Assembly: GCA_022749755.1 (NCBI GenBank)
Contig: CM040441.1
Location: forward strand, 20,585,475 to 20,649,474
Length of the DNA: 64,000 bases
Direction: 5' to 3'
Origin: Azadirachta indica
Lineage: Eukaryota; Streptophyta; Magnoliopsida; Sapindales; Meliaceae
Made by a program: the position numbers and the translations under genes. Shown in pieces: positions 28,803 to 41,944 of the stretch (position 1 is its first letter; each line of letters starts with the position of its first letter). The notes beneath the pieces were generated by a model that saw only the letters and a list, made by a program, of their open reading frames with translations, did no database searches and was not told where the DNA came from.

Positions 28803-31800
28803 TCAATCAAATATTTCCTGGGCTTCAATTATACTGTGTTGACTGCGAAAGACAGTCGGAGACAAGTTAGCCGATTTGAATGTAGAATCAAAATAAAAAT
28901 CAAATGAAAGTCGAAGCTAAACAATAACCACAGAGCATAAGTGATGGAAGAAAATAAGCTTACTGATCATCTTTTGAAACCCGATAATATTTTTCTGCAT
29001 GTTGTCGTTGTCCGATTAGTTGAGCAAATCTTTCATCGTGAGTAATTACAATTAATTGGAAGTTCTCCTGGCCCTTCCTGTCCTCCATGATTCTTCATGG
29101 AGGGGCAGACAACAAGATGAGTAAATGAAAAGAATCTTGGCGTTAATAGGTGAAAGATGTAAGTGCTTCATACCTGAGGAGAGCTGCTGCGAGACTCTCA
29201 GCGTTAGGGCCATCCAAGTTTGTAGTTGGTTCGTCCAATGCTAGTATTCCACAGTTAAGGCAAAAAGTCTCAGCTAATGCTAACCGTATGATAAGGGAAG
29301 CAAGGACCTGAAACCAAACACAAGCTTTGGATTGTACATCAACAACAAAAATGAAAAAGAAAGTTTTGAAAACACTCTCTCTCTCTCCCCCTCTTGCTGG
29401 GTGTATTTGAGGTTTACTCACCTTCTGACCAGCACTACATCTTCCTCTCATTTCTAGCTCTGCATCACCTGTCTGCATGAGAACCTGTATAGATTATAGA
29501 ATACAATGGAGTTAATAACATTTGATGTGATATGAAAATGAACATCAAGAAGGATGCAAATTGTTTCGATACCTTGTAGCTATAAGAACGAGTCCCAGCA
29601 CCTTCGGAATCTGAATGAATCCTAATATAATCTATATCTTGTCCTCTATATGTTTGCTGCCATAATTCTCTTATAATTTTATTTATTTCTTCCATTTTCA
29701 TTGTGTGGAAACGCATGAGTGCTCTAAGGAAAACATTTCAAAAGAGGAGTAAGCTAAAAATTATAGTGGAAGGAATACGTGACAGCTGAAATGAAAGAGT
29801 TTAAACCTTTTTGATTGTATAAATGAAGGAAAAGTGCCAAAAATGTGAAAAAGGAAAACAAAAAAATGCTACAGAGAAGTCAAGGAAAGCTGCATCCTCA
29901 CTTCACCGTACCATTTACAAAAAATGAATAGTGGTACCGTGAACAAAGAATAGATAACTTATTTGAATTGCTTACTTGTCAAGTGCATTGTAGTATCTAT
30001 CCAGGTCCTTGTTTGCCATCTCAGTTGTCTGCCACAAACTTTCAAGTTAAAATTATACAATGGAACTAGTGATGATTGTGACAATAACTTGAAGCAATTG
30101 CAGATATCTCCTACCTTCAGCTGGATTAGCTGATCAAAGTACCGTTTATCAATGTCCTTGTATTGTGACTGTTTAAGATCAATTTTATTCTTTGAAATGT
30201 TGCTCTGATAAACAGACAACGTCCCATGGTACCTGTTTAACTGTTCGGAAGAAGGAAATCCACATGTTATTTTCTTTAAATGCAAATATGACATGAAACT
30301 ATAGGTTTGACATGAAATAGCAGAATATATGAAAAGAAGAACATTTAAGCATAAAAAAAAATCTAATAGTATAGGTGCTTCCACAACTTTAAAAAAAAAA
30401 AAACTCCCCCAGTCTAACTAGGTTCTATGCCACCGAAAGCTTTTAGATTTTCAGCTCTTGGACTCTATTGCATTCATCATTAGCATTTGCAACGACAGAG
30501 CAAAAGCAAAATCATACACAGGATGTGTCTCCGTCCTTTCTCTTTTGTCATTTCTTAATCAATTTGTTATTCTTCTGACAGAATACAATACAGACATGTC
30601 CTTATTTCTTCCGATATATGCTACCACTGGAAAATCTTTCTTATTCAGAAAACTAACAGCCTAATCAAACAATTTCCCCTTCTCTCTGACAAGGTATACA
30701 ACCAGATTCCTAATGTGTGCCATAAACAAGAACTATAGCTCCTAGATAAAGATTTGAAAGCTGGAAAAGGCCAACAGAATTACTCTACATCTATGAGAGT
30801 GATTACACTTGATGGAGAGAAATAAGATCCAATGTGGCTACAGTTGACATGGCAATGAAGGCATTTATGGAGTTAATGATATGACTGTCATAAGGTTTGG
30901 TGATCCTAGTAATTGCCATATATTTATTTACAACTTCAAAGTATGCTGTTTATTCTCCTCTCAACATCAGAACTGTTGTAGGCGTGTAGCTTAGGGTGGG
31001 ATACTAACAATGTAAAACTTAAATCATATCAGAGCATCAAGGTTTAAGGCTCAAAATAGTTTAAATATGATGTTAAGTCAAAATTTACACCTCCAAGATT
31101 AAGAGGAAAAAAATTGAAAAGGCATGATAATTGTAAGCTACTGGGCCTGGAGTGCAGGCCCTTATAGGCTGTAGTGAAGAAAATGGGAGAATCCCCTATC
31201 GAAATGTCAATTTCATCCAAAAAATGTAATCAATTTATATAAGCTAGTTAAAGCCTAAAATACTAATAATACCTTTGGACCTTCTAAATCATGAAGAAAT
31301 AAGCTCTGTCCATTTCAAAAATAAATCCCATCAATGGTGGCCTAATTGTAATCTCCTTTATAGAAATGGTTTTCAACTGAAACTTTTGTGGAATTGATTT
31401 CCTTTTTCTGTTTGGGAGTCTTTCAAAAGAGCCTCTATACACAGTTGGATATCATGTATCACCTCAGTGCAAGAAACACAAGTCATTCAGTTGGTACACA
31501 TTAATACTTTCCCTTTTTATCTGTTCTGGGACACGATACTTCCACTACACACAGACTATGCTCTTTTTTTTTTTTTTTTTAAAATTTAAATTTGGATAGA
31601 AATATGCATCAGAAAGATATCAATAGGTATCATATTCAATGACAGAACAGATAACAGCTCATTTATTAAAGTATCTGAGCCAAGTTATCTATCCAAAGTT
31701 TTAATAGAACATGACCATGTAACTTATTGGTTCTACCCTTCTCATTAGCACACAATATACATTCTAAGTGGTTGCACTAACTGACAGAATAGGAATCTTT

Positions 31801-34800
31801 ACAGAAAACTAAGGAGCTAAACACCGAGGCACAGTTAACCCTCTCCAATAACTTGCACTGAATCAGCTTGTCCTAGAGAGTGAAGCACTTCAAGAATACT
31901 GTTCGTGTCTTTAAGCCACAAAAATCTAGACCAATTTTTTCCATAGAATGTTAAATCTGTGTGGGCATATTTTATTTTTTATACTATTGATTGACACAAA
32001 TTAGTCTCCACTTAGGACAAAATAAAAAGAAAATACAAAATAAAAATAAGAAATGACAAAAAACACTTAACCTGACAGTTTTTGCCTTTTTGTAGACACC
32101 TGGTCTGCTAAACACTTGTAATACTTTTCTTATATTTTAGGAATATTATTCAGAGTCTCATATCAAAAAACAAATAAAATAATGGCAAGAAGACAAAAAA
32201 AGAAAGCAAAATCATATGAACAAATTGCGGTTCCTCACAATAACTTATAGACCTGATTTTTTTCACTTATACCCGACAGAAAATAGCTAGCAACTGTTCA
32301 ATCACTATAATAAATAACTTATATAGAACAATGCTACTTCAACAAAAAGGCAAACATAGGTGATGTCTCTAGGGACCATTTTTACCTCTGAAAGAAGTCT
32401 CTCTCTTTCTTGTGAGAGCTTTGCCAGTTCACTTTCAACTGCAGATATTCCTCCAATCTTCAATATTCTTTCTTCCAGAGATTCGATCTCAGAAGCAAGT
32501 TCATCGACTTCAGCTTTTGTCTTCCTGTAATTCAAGTTGTCTTCAATATTTCTTCTTAGCTGATCTTGATTCCTCATTAAGTCCTTGCTTTTGTTCAACT
32601 CAGCTAAAATCTCCTGCTTCCTACTATCACAACTTTGAAGTTGAGATTCTGACACAGTTTTCTTTTCTTTCAGTTCCTTTAACCTCTCCTCTTTCTTCAA
32701 ATCATAATATCTGATAGAAAGAAAGTGCATGATTAAAATACATGGCATTATGAAAAACCCCTATATATCAATCCTGTACTTCGTAACATACTCTTTAATC
32801 TTAGAAGCAGTTTTAAGCAGTGTCTCAATTTCCTGTTGGTAGTTTCTTTTCTGTTCAGCCAACTCCTCATATTCACAGCTAAGTTTGACTTTCAAATCAT
32901 TGTAGTCACCCAGTAATTTATCTTTCTCCTTTGATAGAGGACCGAGAGCCTCAGCTAAGAGCTGAAAAACCAATAAGGTCATGCATTATTCATGACAAAA
33001 GTTATGACAAGAAAAAGAAAACCTGTTATCAAGGAAATGGCTCAAATTAAAAACACAAATATGAATAAATTTTATCTAAAACAGTTCGTTATTGAACTTA
33101 AGTTGCCTAAATTATTCAAATTCAAATCCACTTAATTTTTGCTTGCATATGACAGGAGCTCTGTACTAGAAATACCTAAAATAATATCTGGACAGAATTA
33201 CCTAGTGAGAGCTCCATAGTTGCAAGGATATATAACCTCAAGCAATCTTTTTGAATTCCAGTGTTACACAAATGAAAAGCATACTGGTAGTTATCACAGT
33301 TCACAGTTACATCATCAGATCATCTACTGAATTTTAACTGCTTGTGCTTAATAAGCGAAGCCCAAGCACCAGTACAATTGTTTATCAAGTCTGCAAACAT
33401 ACTCCAATCTGTCTAATTTAATCTTATGATAATAATATTTCATACTACCACCATAACACTTGGTACAAAACAATTTTAATTGTGGCACCAACTGCTACTT
33501 CCAGACAAGTTCTTACCGGAAAGAACATTCAAAACTCAGGTGCCAATGCTCAGATTTATTCACAGGAACGCATAAGCCATTTCCTAATCCTAGTGGAATC
33601 CTCCACATGTAGATTTTAACATTTACAAGGAATGTGCAAGCCACCACATTTTTGTCCTTGATTCTTTTCTGCTTTTCAACTGTCATTTACTGAAAAACAT
33701 ATATTCTTTTAAATGTTAATATCTTTGGTGCATGAAATTATTAATTTATAAGTTTAAAATAAAAAGGTAATGACAGCTTTCCATAACGGATACCAAATTA
33801 AACACAATCCTGCACTGCACTTTCAAGTTATAAAAAGAAAGTCAAACTGTGCAAGCCTCTACACTGCAAACAATTATCATATGCTATATTGCATTCAACA
33901 TCAAAACAGAATAACAGTACCCAAAACTACTTACAGAACTTACAGAACAAAGAAACAAGTTTTCTAATCCTCACTCCATTCCAAACCACTGTAGACTTGC
34001 TCATATAAGTTAGTTTATTATTGTGAAAGTCAGGTAGGCCTACAAATACTGTGATATTGAAGTACGACTGTACACATGCAAACTAAATATTGTCCATTAA
34101 TTTGAGCTCATTTTTTAGTAACGTGTATAAGCATTTGGGAGATGGAGTACATTAATATCTATATAAACATTTAGAATTAACTTATTGAACTGCAAGCATT
34201 ACACTAAAAACAAGGAATCCTAGATTCACATCGTATAATGATGTTTACTCATAGGAGAACCTACACAAGTATCATATACACCTCATAACCACAATTATTC
34301 AACAAAAACATGCAATCAGATGATATAAAATCATACAAAGTAATGCCAATAAGTATGTTGGAAGAACAGACAACCTTCTCATCAAGATCAACTTGGCTTT
34401 TTTCTTCGGTCAAATGTTCCAACTCTTCTTCTGCCTTCTTGACATCCCACAATGTATTGGCTGCCTTAACTTTTTCCTCTCTTAGAGTGTGCCATCTTAT
34501 TTGAATGTTCGACAAATCATTTTCCATGTACCTTTGTTCATCTCTTAACTTCTCCAGTTCATTTTGCAGACTATCCCTGTTGACCAATAGAAACAATAAG
34601 AAAAAGATTACAAAAAAGAAGAAAAAAAATTAAAATAGAACAGAAAAAAGATAAAGAGTAGATAGAGATAAACAAGAATTCAAGTCGACACACTAACCTA
34701 CATGATGCACATACAACGTAATTTAGGTGATGGAGATGGGCCAACTGACTTATAACCATGAATATGAAGCTTATGTGATATTTTGTCATTTTAGGGGCAT

Positions 34801-37800
34801 CTGTTGTCTTATTAAAGAATAATATTTGTTTAATTTAGTTTCCCTTTGGGTTCAGCCCGGCCTCCAGCTTGATGTATTTCTTTTAAGGTGACACTTGGCA
34901 TGACTTGAGAATGTAAATCACTAAGATAAAAATTCTCTTTCTTATTTAAAATTTGAATTTGATTGAAATCTAAATATATGTAATTATATAAATAGTTCTA
35001 CCATTTCCCTTCCCTCTCCTCTCTGTCTTTTCTATATCTTCTATCTCTTTGCCCTCCCTTCATTCTTTATCATTCTCTTCTTTCTCCTCTCTCTCAATTT
35101 ATATATCTTCTGTATAGTAACGTTAGTTTATAATGTATCATTTCAGACTATGTCCAGAGCTGTTATGCCTTCAATTTGAGCATACACATGATACAAATCT
35201 ATTTTGCAGGGATTTGAGGATTTTTCATGAAAGCCCAAAATCACTGAACTAGTCTGTGAATTAAATTCCATGAAAAAAAGATCACAGAATTTCGTGGTAC
35301 AGAATAGGCCAAAACTGAAGAAGAAAAAGCCCCCAGTTTCTCTCTCTCTCTCTCTTTTTTTTTTTTTTTTAATTTTTAAATTTTTTATTTATGATTGCCA
35401 TCACTGTTTCTTTTTTTGTTGTTTCCTCTCAACCCAAGGCACCTGTGGATGGTGAGGGAATTTACCAATTTCAACAGGTTAATTTTGGACTCACAATGAA
35501 ATGGAAAGAAGTTGCAGCAACTATTCAATAGCCATGTAACCTATGTCCAACTTTTGAAATTCACAAAAATTTGAATAACGATTTAATCAACTTCACCATT
35601 TTTATTAGGTAAACATGCTATATATGTATTATTTCAATATCAAGAGATTTGTTTTTCTAGATGGATGGTAAAATATGTGTTCACTGTTTAAATGAAAGCT
35701 AGATTTAAAAATTTAAAAAGCTAAACAATAGAAACATAATATAGATGACCAAAAAAAAAAAACTAAGAGTGTTGATCATAAATCAACCAGGTTTACTGCC
35801 TATGGATCATCTTTTGAAATTCCAATAGCCAGATTGAAAAAAAAAAAAAAAAAAAAACCCACAAAACTAATAATTGGTGGATAAGTTCAAGTAACATACT
35901 TTGTGCTCTGAAAACCATTCAGCTCCTGCTGGATTTCTTCCATAGTTCTAACACCTTGTCCTCGAGAATCGAGCATATATTCCAAATCATCAACTTGCTT
36001 TTGCCACATTTGAATTTCTTGGAAGAGCCTGTCAGCAGTTTCAACAGGTTGCACCAAGGCTTCAACTGATTCTTTATCAGCTTTTATTTGAGCTAAAACA
36101 CCTAACACCTACAGATAAAAAAGTTACCACATAGTTAAAATTAGATAACCACCAGGCCACATTAAATAATTAAACGGTTATATTCATATAGTACGGCAGG
36201 ACCAAATTGTGTTTATGTTTGTTTTCAAGTCATGGTGGTTATGTGTAGCTGACAAGCAAGTGCATGTGAGGGGGCGTGTTAGGCTTATATACTATTGTTG
36301 GGCCCTTACCTAATAGTTTAAGTTTTAAGCATTAACTTAATAGAAAGAAGTGCAATTACATAGTTTACAAAATGTTTATGGATAAATTACAAGGACCTTT
36401 TATCTTTCCTTTTTTTTTTTTTTACCCCGGATAAGCAACAAAGAAAGGTTGTATTGACAAAGGGAAAAAAAGGGAGCAGCACGTGTGAACTATGTACACA
36501 AAGGGAAAAAAAAAATGGAAGGAAGACAATCATATACAACAAACATCCAAAAAACCCATTTATGAACTCCAACAACATCCATCCTTCCCTAATCCAAAAA
36601 GAAATCAATCTATACATTCAAAATTAAAAGCACTTATCAATCATAGATGAAAGATGAAAAGCTTAAATCAGATACAAGATGACTAATACAAATTTGAAGC
36701 ACTTGTGTTGAGAAATGTGATATCTAAAAATTTTATGTAAAAAAATCCTACTTACATCATCAAAAGCTTGAGATTTCTGATCCAGCTCTTCAGTAAGCTC
36801 CTGCGAATTTTTCTCAGCAAGAGGGATTGTTTCCTTGGTAATTTTAAGATATTCTTCAAAAACCATTCGGAGCTTGTCCAACTGCTGAAAGTAAGAGTCG
36901 GCATTTGAGGACTCCAGAGCCAGCATTTTCATGTGCTCAGCTGAACTTGCTGCCTTCACTCTTTGCTGTAATTGACAAGAAAATATCAGCCAGCTTCACA
37001 AGCAACTAAAAGAAGCTCAGATAGTTTCTCAGATGAGTTAATAAATACTAATAGACATCTAAATGAAAGACCAAATGTCAGGAAATGCTTAAAGAAGTAC
37101 CAGCATACAGTCATGCATAACCTACTTTAAAGATTTTATATAGAATTATGAAAACCTTTTTAACAAATTCATCTTCCTCTTCAGCGGAGAAGGGACGTTC
37201 ACAGCAAGGGCAAACATGATGAGCACGTGCAACTCTTTCAAAGGGATCAAACATTTGTCGCATACCATCTGCAATGTTGTATTTACTGCAGGTGATGCAC
37301 CAAGTATAGCATTAGCACCTTTGTAACCACAAAAAAGAACACTTGATCTTATCCTTTCATATGTAATTTAAGTCAAAATCAACAACCTTTTCTGAACATC
37401 TCTTTTCTCCTTGGCTGAGTCCAAGACTTTTGGATAAGAATCAATGCTGAAAATTTGCTGATTCAAGGACTGAAGTTTGGATTCAATAAATCTCTTCTTT
37501 GCTGCAATAAATCAGTAGAAACAAAATTATTATGCAATATAGACAAAGAGATTCATTGCTAACATGAATAAATTAAGAACACAATACTAGCTGACAGATG
37601 TAAGCCACAATTCATACAAATTTGGTATTCCTTCCTAATGTGGTTCTCAGATGCCAAATAAATAAGATATAAAATCATAATCAATCAAGTTGTATAGTTT
37701 TATGCTGTTGGAGAAAATAAAATTATATTGAACTCTCTTGAATTATAAACTAAGTATATAAACTAAGTATATGGACATGCTTTTATATGAGCTGTAGTAA

Positions 37801-40800
37801 TAAAGCAACATAAATTAGAAATCGTCATAAACTTAGGAATTCTTAACAAACTAAGACAAGACTAATAATAAGTCTAATTTCAATTTTAACACTCTCCTCA
37901 AACTCAAGATAGCAGAGCAAGTTTCGGTTTGGAAGCTAATGCGATTTAGAAGAAAATCCCAAAACATCGAAAAATAGGAGAAAACCACTTGTGCCTTCAA
38001 GAGGTAATCTTGTGCCTTCTAAGAGGTAAGAAATACTTAACTATGCCTTTTTTTTTTGACGAGAAATACTGACTGTGCCTTTTTCTCTAGGCGTGATAAA
38101 TATTTGACTGTATCTTGTGCCTTTCTATAGGCAAAGAATATTGATTGTACTTTTCCATATATGAGGAATGCCTTATATGGGCAAGCAGCAGTAGACAAAC
38201 GAGCAGCCATAACAAGAACTACGGATTCGTGAACAGCACTCTGCTACAGTCGTGAACAGTATTCATGAACAGTCTTTTTTAGTACCTGTCAACAGTACCC
38301 TATCTGGATTAGGGTTCCTAGACTTTTTCTTTCTTTCTTTCATTTTTTTTTTTTTTTAAAGTTTCTAGAATTTTTTTCTTTTGCTAGAAAAGAAAATTAT
38401 ACTCAGTAACTATCTTATAGGGTAGCACATCATCGCACAAAATAGAATCATGTTCAATAACTACCTTATAGGGTAATACATCATCGCTATAAAAAATTTT
38501 CTGATACGACTTTCAAACCTAAGATCGAATCGAAACAGCTCTAATACTATGTTGAAGAACATAAATTATATTGAACTCTCTTAAATTATAAAGTAAGTAT
38601 ATAGACATGCCTTCATTTAGGCTGAATAATAAAACAACATAAATTAGGAATCCTCACAAACTTAGCAATTCTCATGAACTTAGGAACATTTAACAAAATA
38701 GGAAAAAACTAATAATAAGTTTAATTTTAATTTTAACATATGCAAAGGAATCTAGGCTTGTTTCTGTTTTGCCCCAGACCAAGCCATGTGGCCAATGTGC
38801 ACCAGTAATGGATCTCCAATTAGCAAAGGTTTCATATATAAGAAAAGCTATAATACTATATTATAACTCAAAGCTATATAATGGTACTTACAGTCTGCAT
38901 CCTTGCGATACTTGGACAGATTATCAGTAACTTCTTGTATTTTCATCTGCAACATATTTACCTCCTTCTCAGCTTCACGAGATTTTGAGCTTAAGTCGTC
39001 AAACTCCATAACAAGAGCCCTGCCCCAGCAAAAGCAATCAACCCACAAACTCAATGCTGACTGAAAATAAGTTTGGATCAAAATCAATGTAACAACTGCA
39101 AATAAGTATGGATCAAAACAAAGGTAACGAACATTCAATTACTTTGTCATATCCCTTTTGAGTAATAAGCTAACAGCAATCCTAAAGAATGATGTCAGAT
39201 GAATATTAGGAAACAAGGGAACCTGTATCACTGGCAAAAAATGCACTGTAAAGATTTCAGAAAGATTAAACTTGAAAATGATGTTATGTTTCAACAGAAA
39301 AAGCTCCAAAATTCCTATCGAAACTTAAGGGCAAAACTTACAGTTGACTCAAACTAAGCAGTAAGCACGTGATTACCAAAGCTAACACGAGGTTCAGGTA
39401 TGAAGGTTCATGGTAAGAAATTGACAAAATAAAGACATACTCTGGCTGAATTGATGAATAAACTGATAAAATCAAGAGAGCTAAAAACTTATTTAATGTT
39501 CTCCATGTTAAGAAATGATATCGTCTAAATTAAATGACAGCAACATTTAATGTCTAAAAATCCCGAGTATAATCCTAGTTGGTCAATACAAAGATTAAAT
39601 AACAGCAATAATTTCAATTTTGCAAATTTTTTAAAGCATATGTCATGGTCTCCATCTGGGACTCCAATATTGACAATGGGGTTCCATGTATTGCAACCAA
39701 GTGCACAAGTTAAGTTCTTTTTTATTGGAGATGAGCATGTTAAGTGTTTGACGCACCAGGCTGTGCCAACTGAACTATACATTTGGTATTTTATTTATTC
39801 ATTTTTTTGATACCTAGAAATCAATATACATTTGATAATTGATCAAATATAGATTTAATTCATTTCCAAAACATAAACTTATTGGATTTTGTTTCTGGTT
39901 AACATTGGCACATAGTTCATTATTGGCTTGGGGGGATTCAGAGAAAATCAGTAAACAGAACATAAGCAATGCAGTTTATAAACCACCCAGTTCGGCCGCT
40001 CTTAGTATTACACATCGAATAAAAGCAAGTTTACAAGAACAAAACTATGATAAGATCTCTGCTATTATTACATCCACGTGCATACAGAAGCATGGACGTA
40101 CTAGCAAATTGGCAGACACAATCACATTTACTACTCATCACATTACAGCATAATGGGGAGATGCAGCACTGTGCAGTATGGTAAGCATAAGAATGCAATG
40201 GCAATGGGCTGGGGCGGGGTGGGGGCAGGTAGGCCTTCTCTGTTCCCCACCTCATTTTAATTTTAATTCCTACTCCCCACCCCGTTCCCAATAAATTTAA
40301 TAGGGCAGTAATGGAGAATCCCTATATACGGAATGGATTCCCCATCCCCATTTATTTTCTTCATTTTCGTATTTATTTGTGTTGAGTACTAGATAAAAAT
40401 GTCATTAATATATTATAGTATTATTCATATATAATAATTATTTTAAAAATATAAACTTGACTAATAAAAATTATGAATTAAAATTTTTTGATTAAATATT
40501 ATCCTCATATATATATATATATATTTATTCTACAAATATGGGGATTAACAATATGGGGATTAATTTCCCCCATTCCCGGTCTCATTCCCATCACATTATC
40601 CCAATTTTACCCGATTTTAGACGGATCCCCATGAAGGCCCAAACCCATAGGAAATCTTGCATCCCTATAATGCAATAATGTTTCTTTACACCATTCTATG
40701 ATCTTCCTTGGCCGAATTTATTCAAGGCTTGACTTGGATTAATCCAACCAAGTAGAGAACATATATTTGCAAATAACACACAATGGAAAAAAGAAAAGCT

Positions 40801-41844
40801 TAAAAAAAATCTCTGAACCAATAGACTACCAAAATACTTCTCCAAAAGTTCAAAGCTAGCCCAAACCAAACTGCGAGGCAAACCCACAGAAATTTCCTGA
40901 CGTAGACATGAAAGAAGCTGTTGCTTTTTTTTTTTTTTAATTAATTTATAATAATGGTGAAAACATAAATCTTTATTGAAGCAACAAAGAGACATGATTA
41001 TAAAAGTGAACTAAAAATCCACAAGAAAGAGAAACCTCCCTACTGTGAAGAAACCAAACTATAGCATAAAGGATACCCCAAAAATATGAGACAGAATCAG
41101 AAAGGAAAACCCAAAAAGAAAACAATACTACACATCCAAATTTTAAAAGCCTTAATTTGCAATCCTGTCCTGTATCTTTCCATCCAAGAACACTCCCTAA
41201 GTGACTAAGTATGGTCAAGTCAAATTTTAAGAGTAAATCACTCTCATTTTTGGGGCATGGACCAGTCAAATCAATAATAGAATAAAATTAAAAGAGTGCT
41301 GGCATGTATGCAGTTTTTATATAGTTTGCAAAGCCAAAAGACAATGGAAAAAAAAAAGATAAAACATAACTTGAGAGCAATTGCATATTTATATCTCATG
41401 AAATTAATCTAATTACACAGTCAAAGAATTCCTGCACAGATATCAAATATAATAAGAAAAACAACCTTACGGCTTGAGTAATTTCCTTTTTCAAATCCTT
41501 GTCAGGAGGAAGCCGCCCCTTTAGCACACCTCTGATTTTATCTTTGTATTCCTCAATTCTGGTTAAAATGAAATAAGAAATTAACAAAGTAAAAGCTTCA
41601 ACAAATGAAGAAAAGTACTGGATTGCAAAACGGAGAGAAGATAAACCAATGAAACAAAAAGGAATTACATCTTTTTGTGTTTCTTCTTGTGATTCTCCAA
41701 TTCTGCTTTCTTCAGAGAGAGTTTCACTCTGTCCTCAGAATCACCAGCCATTATATCTTTCTCTCGATTAAGGGTCTTAATTTTTTGCTCTATGCTGAAC
41801 AACTCACTCTGCTTCTGGCGTATGTTTGATTCAAATTCTCTTTC
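28803..41844 (-). CDS. RAD50: DNA repair protein RAD50 (5' part missing at assembly gap)
   Basis: RAD50 is the SMC-like ATPase of the MRE11-RAD50-NBS1 complex, which acts in the nucleus on double-strand breaks and telomeres. Coding segments are 41844-41669 (cut by Ns), 41558-41466, 39019-38892, 37501-37387, 37285-37156, 36965-36756, 36108-35900, 34576-34375, 32961-32792, 32710-32386, 30240-30115, 30028-29976, 29723-29573, 29484-29422, 29307-29174, 29092-28964 and 28842-28803. They total 2454 nt, keep frame throughout and give 817 residues. The zinc hook CPCC is in segment 37285-37156, between long Lys/Glu-rich coiled coils. The C-terminus has the signature RGRCSAGQK, Walker [16 protein letters not shown] and the H-loop VITHDERF, ending QEIFD. 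Plant RAD50 is about 1,310 residues, so roughly 500 N-terminal residues, including Walker A, are not in the window. Confidence 0.95.
30241..32385 (-). other. Large RAD50 intron (2.1 kb)
   Basis: This intron lies between the coding segments ending ...RERLLSE and starting LNRYHG. I see no nested gene. It contains a T-run near 31567-31580. The open frame at 30458-30664 on the plus strand shows no homology. Confidence 0.7.
32962..34374 (-). other. RAD50 intron (1.4 kb)
   Basis: It separates the coding segments ending ...SQVDLDEK and starting LLAEALG. No gene, RNA or clear mobile element was seen. Confidence 0.7.
34577..35899 (-). other. RAD50 intron (1.3 kb) with (CT)n/T tract
   Basis: It contains a (CT)n run followed by poly-T at about 35338-35371 and a poly-A run at about 35838-35858. 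No gene was seen. Confidence 0.7.
37701..37705. repeat. Target-site duplication, left (tatgc)
   Basis: It is identical to 38739-38743 on the other side of the LTR element. Five base pairs is the usual length for LTR retrotransposon integration. Confidence 0.8.
37706..38738 (-). mobile_element. TRIM-like non-autonomous LTR retrotransposon in a RAD50 intron
   Basis: Two directly repeated LTRs, 37706-37891 and 38550-38738, are flanked by the 5-bp target duplication tatgc (37701-37705 and 38739-38743). Read on the minus strand, each LTR starts TGTT and ends AACA. The 5' LTR (38738-38550) is followed directly by tagtattagagctg, a degenerate match to the initiator-Met tRNA primer-binding site. The 3' LTR is preceded by the purine-rich tract gaggagagtg. 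The internal part is about 660 bp and has no gag/pol open frame. The total of 1,033 bp with LTRs under 200 bp fits a TRIM. The LTRs differ by many substitutions and indels, so the insertion is old. It lies in the same orientation as RAD50 and does not touch the exons. Confidence 0.85.
38739..38743. repeat. Target-site duplication, right (tatgc)
   Basis: This is the partner of 37701-37705 and directly follows the terminal ...ttttaaca of the LTR as read on the plus strand. Confidence 0.8.
39600..39780 (-). mobile_element. Possible tRNA-derived SINE fragment
   Basis: Read on the minus strand from 39780, the sequence begins gtatagttcagttggcacag, which fits the RNA polymerase III A-box pattern of tRNA genes (tagctcagttgg). 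No good B box at the expected spacing was found and no cloverleaf folds by eye, so it is not a functional tRNA. It may be the head of an old tRNA-derived SINE in the RAD50 intron. The right-hand limit is set by the A box and the left-hand limit is a guess. Confidence 0.3.
40201..40640. repeat. G/C-run repeat block in a RAD50 intron
   Basis: This is a local island of G runs (ggggcggggtgggggcagg) followed by repeated C-run motifs (ccccaccccgttccc, ttccccatcccca, ttcccccattcccgg) in otherwise AT-rich DNA. Such degenerate blocks recur in plant genomes as dispersed repeats. The ends and family could not be defined. Confidence 0.4.
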
Positions 41845-41944
41845 NNNNNNNNNNNNNNNNNNNNNNNNNNNNNNNNNNNNNNNNNNNNNNNNNNNNNNNN
41901 NNNNNNNNNNNNNNNNNNNNNNNNNNNNNNNNNNNNNNNNNNNN
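41845..41944. other. Assembly gap (100 N)
   Basis: Exactly 100 N residues interrupt a RAD50 coding segment. A round 100 usually marks a gap of unknown size. The first bases after it (41945 onwards) do not read as RAD50 on the minus strand. Confidence 0.99.

Larger units (their letters stand above)
39020..41465 (-). other. Largest RAD50 intron (2.4 kb)
   Basis: This intron separates the coding segments ending ...KKEITQAV and starting ALVMEFDD. The donor is AG|gttgtt. It carries several repeat-like pieces: a tRNA-like A-box segment near 39600-39780, a G/C-run block at 40201-40640 (ggggcggggtggggg and its complement-like ccccattcccggtc), an (AT)n tract near 40508-40525 and a T-run at 40925-40938. 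No host gene was found inside it. Confidence 0.65.

Noticed and set aside
29143..29478. A single 111-residue frame spanning two RAD50 exons
   Set aside because: It reads through an intron. The true structure is two exons (29484-29422 and 29307-29174) joined in phase.
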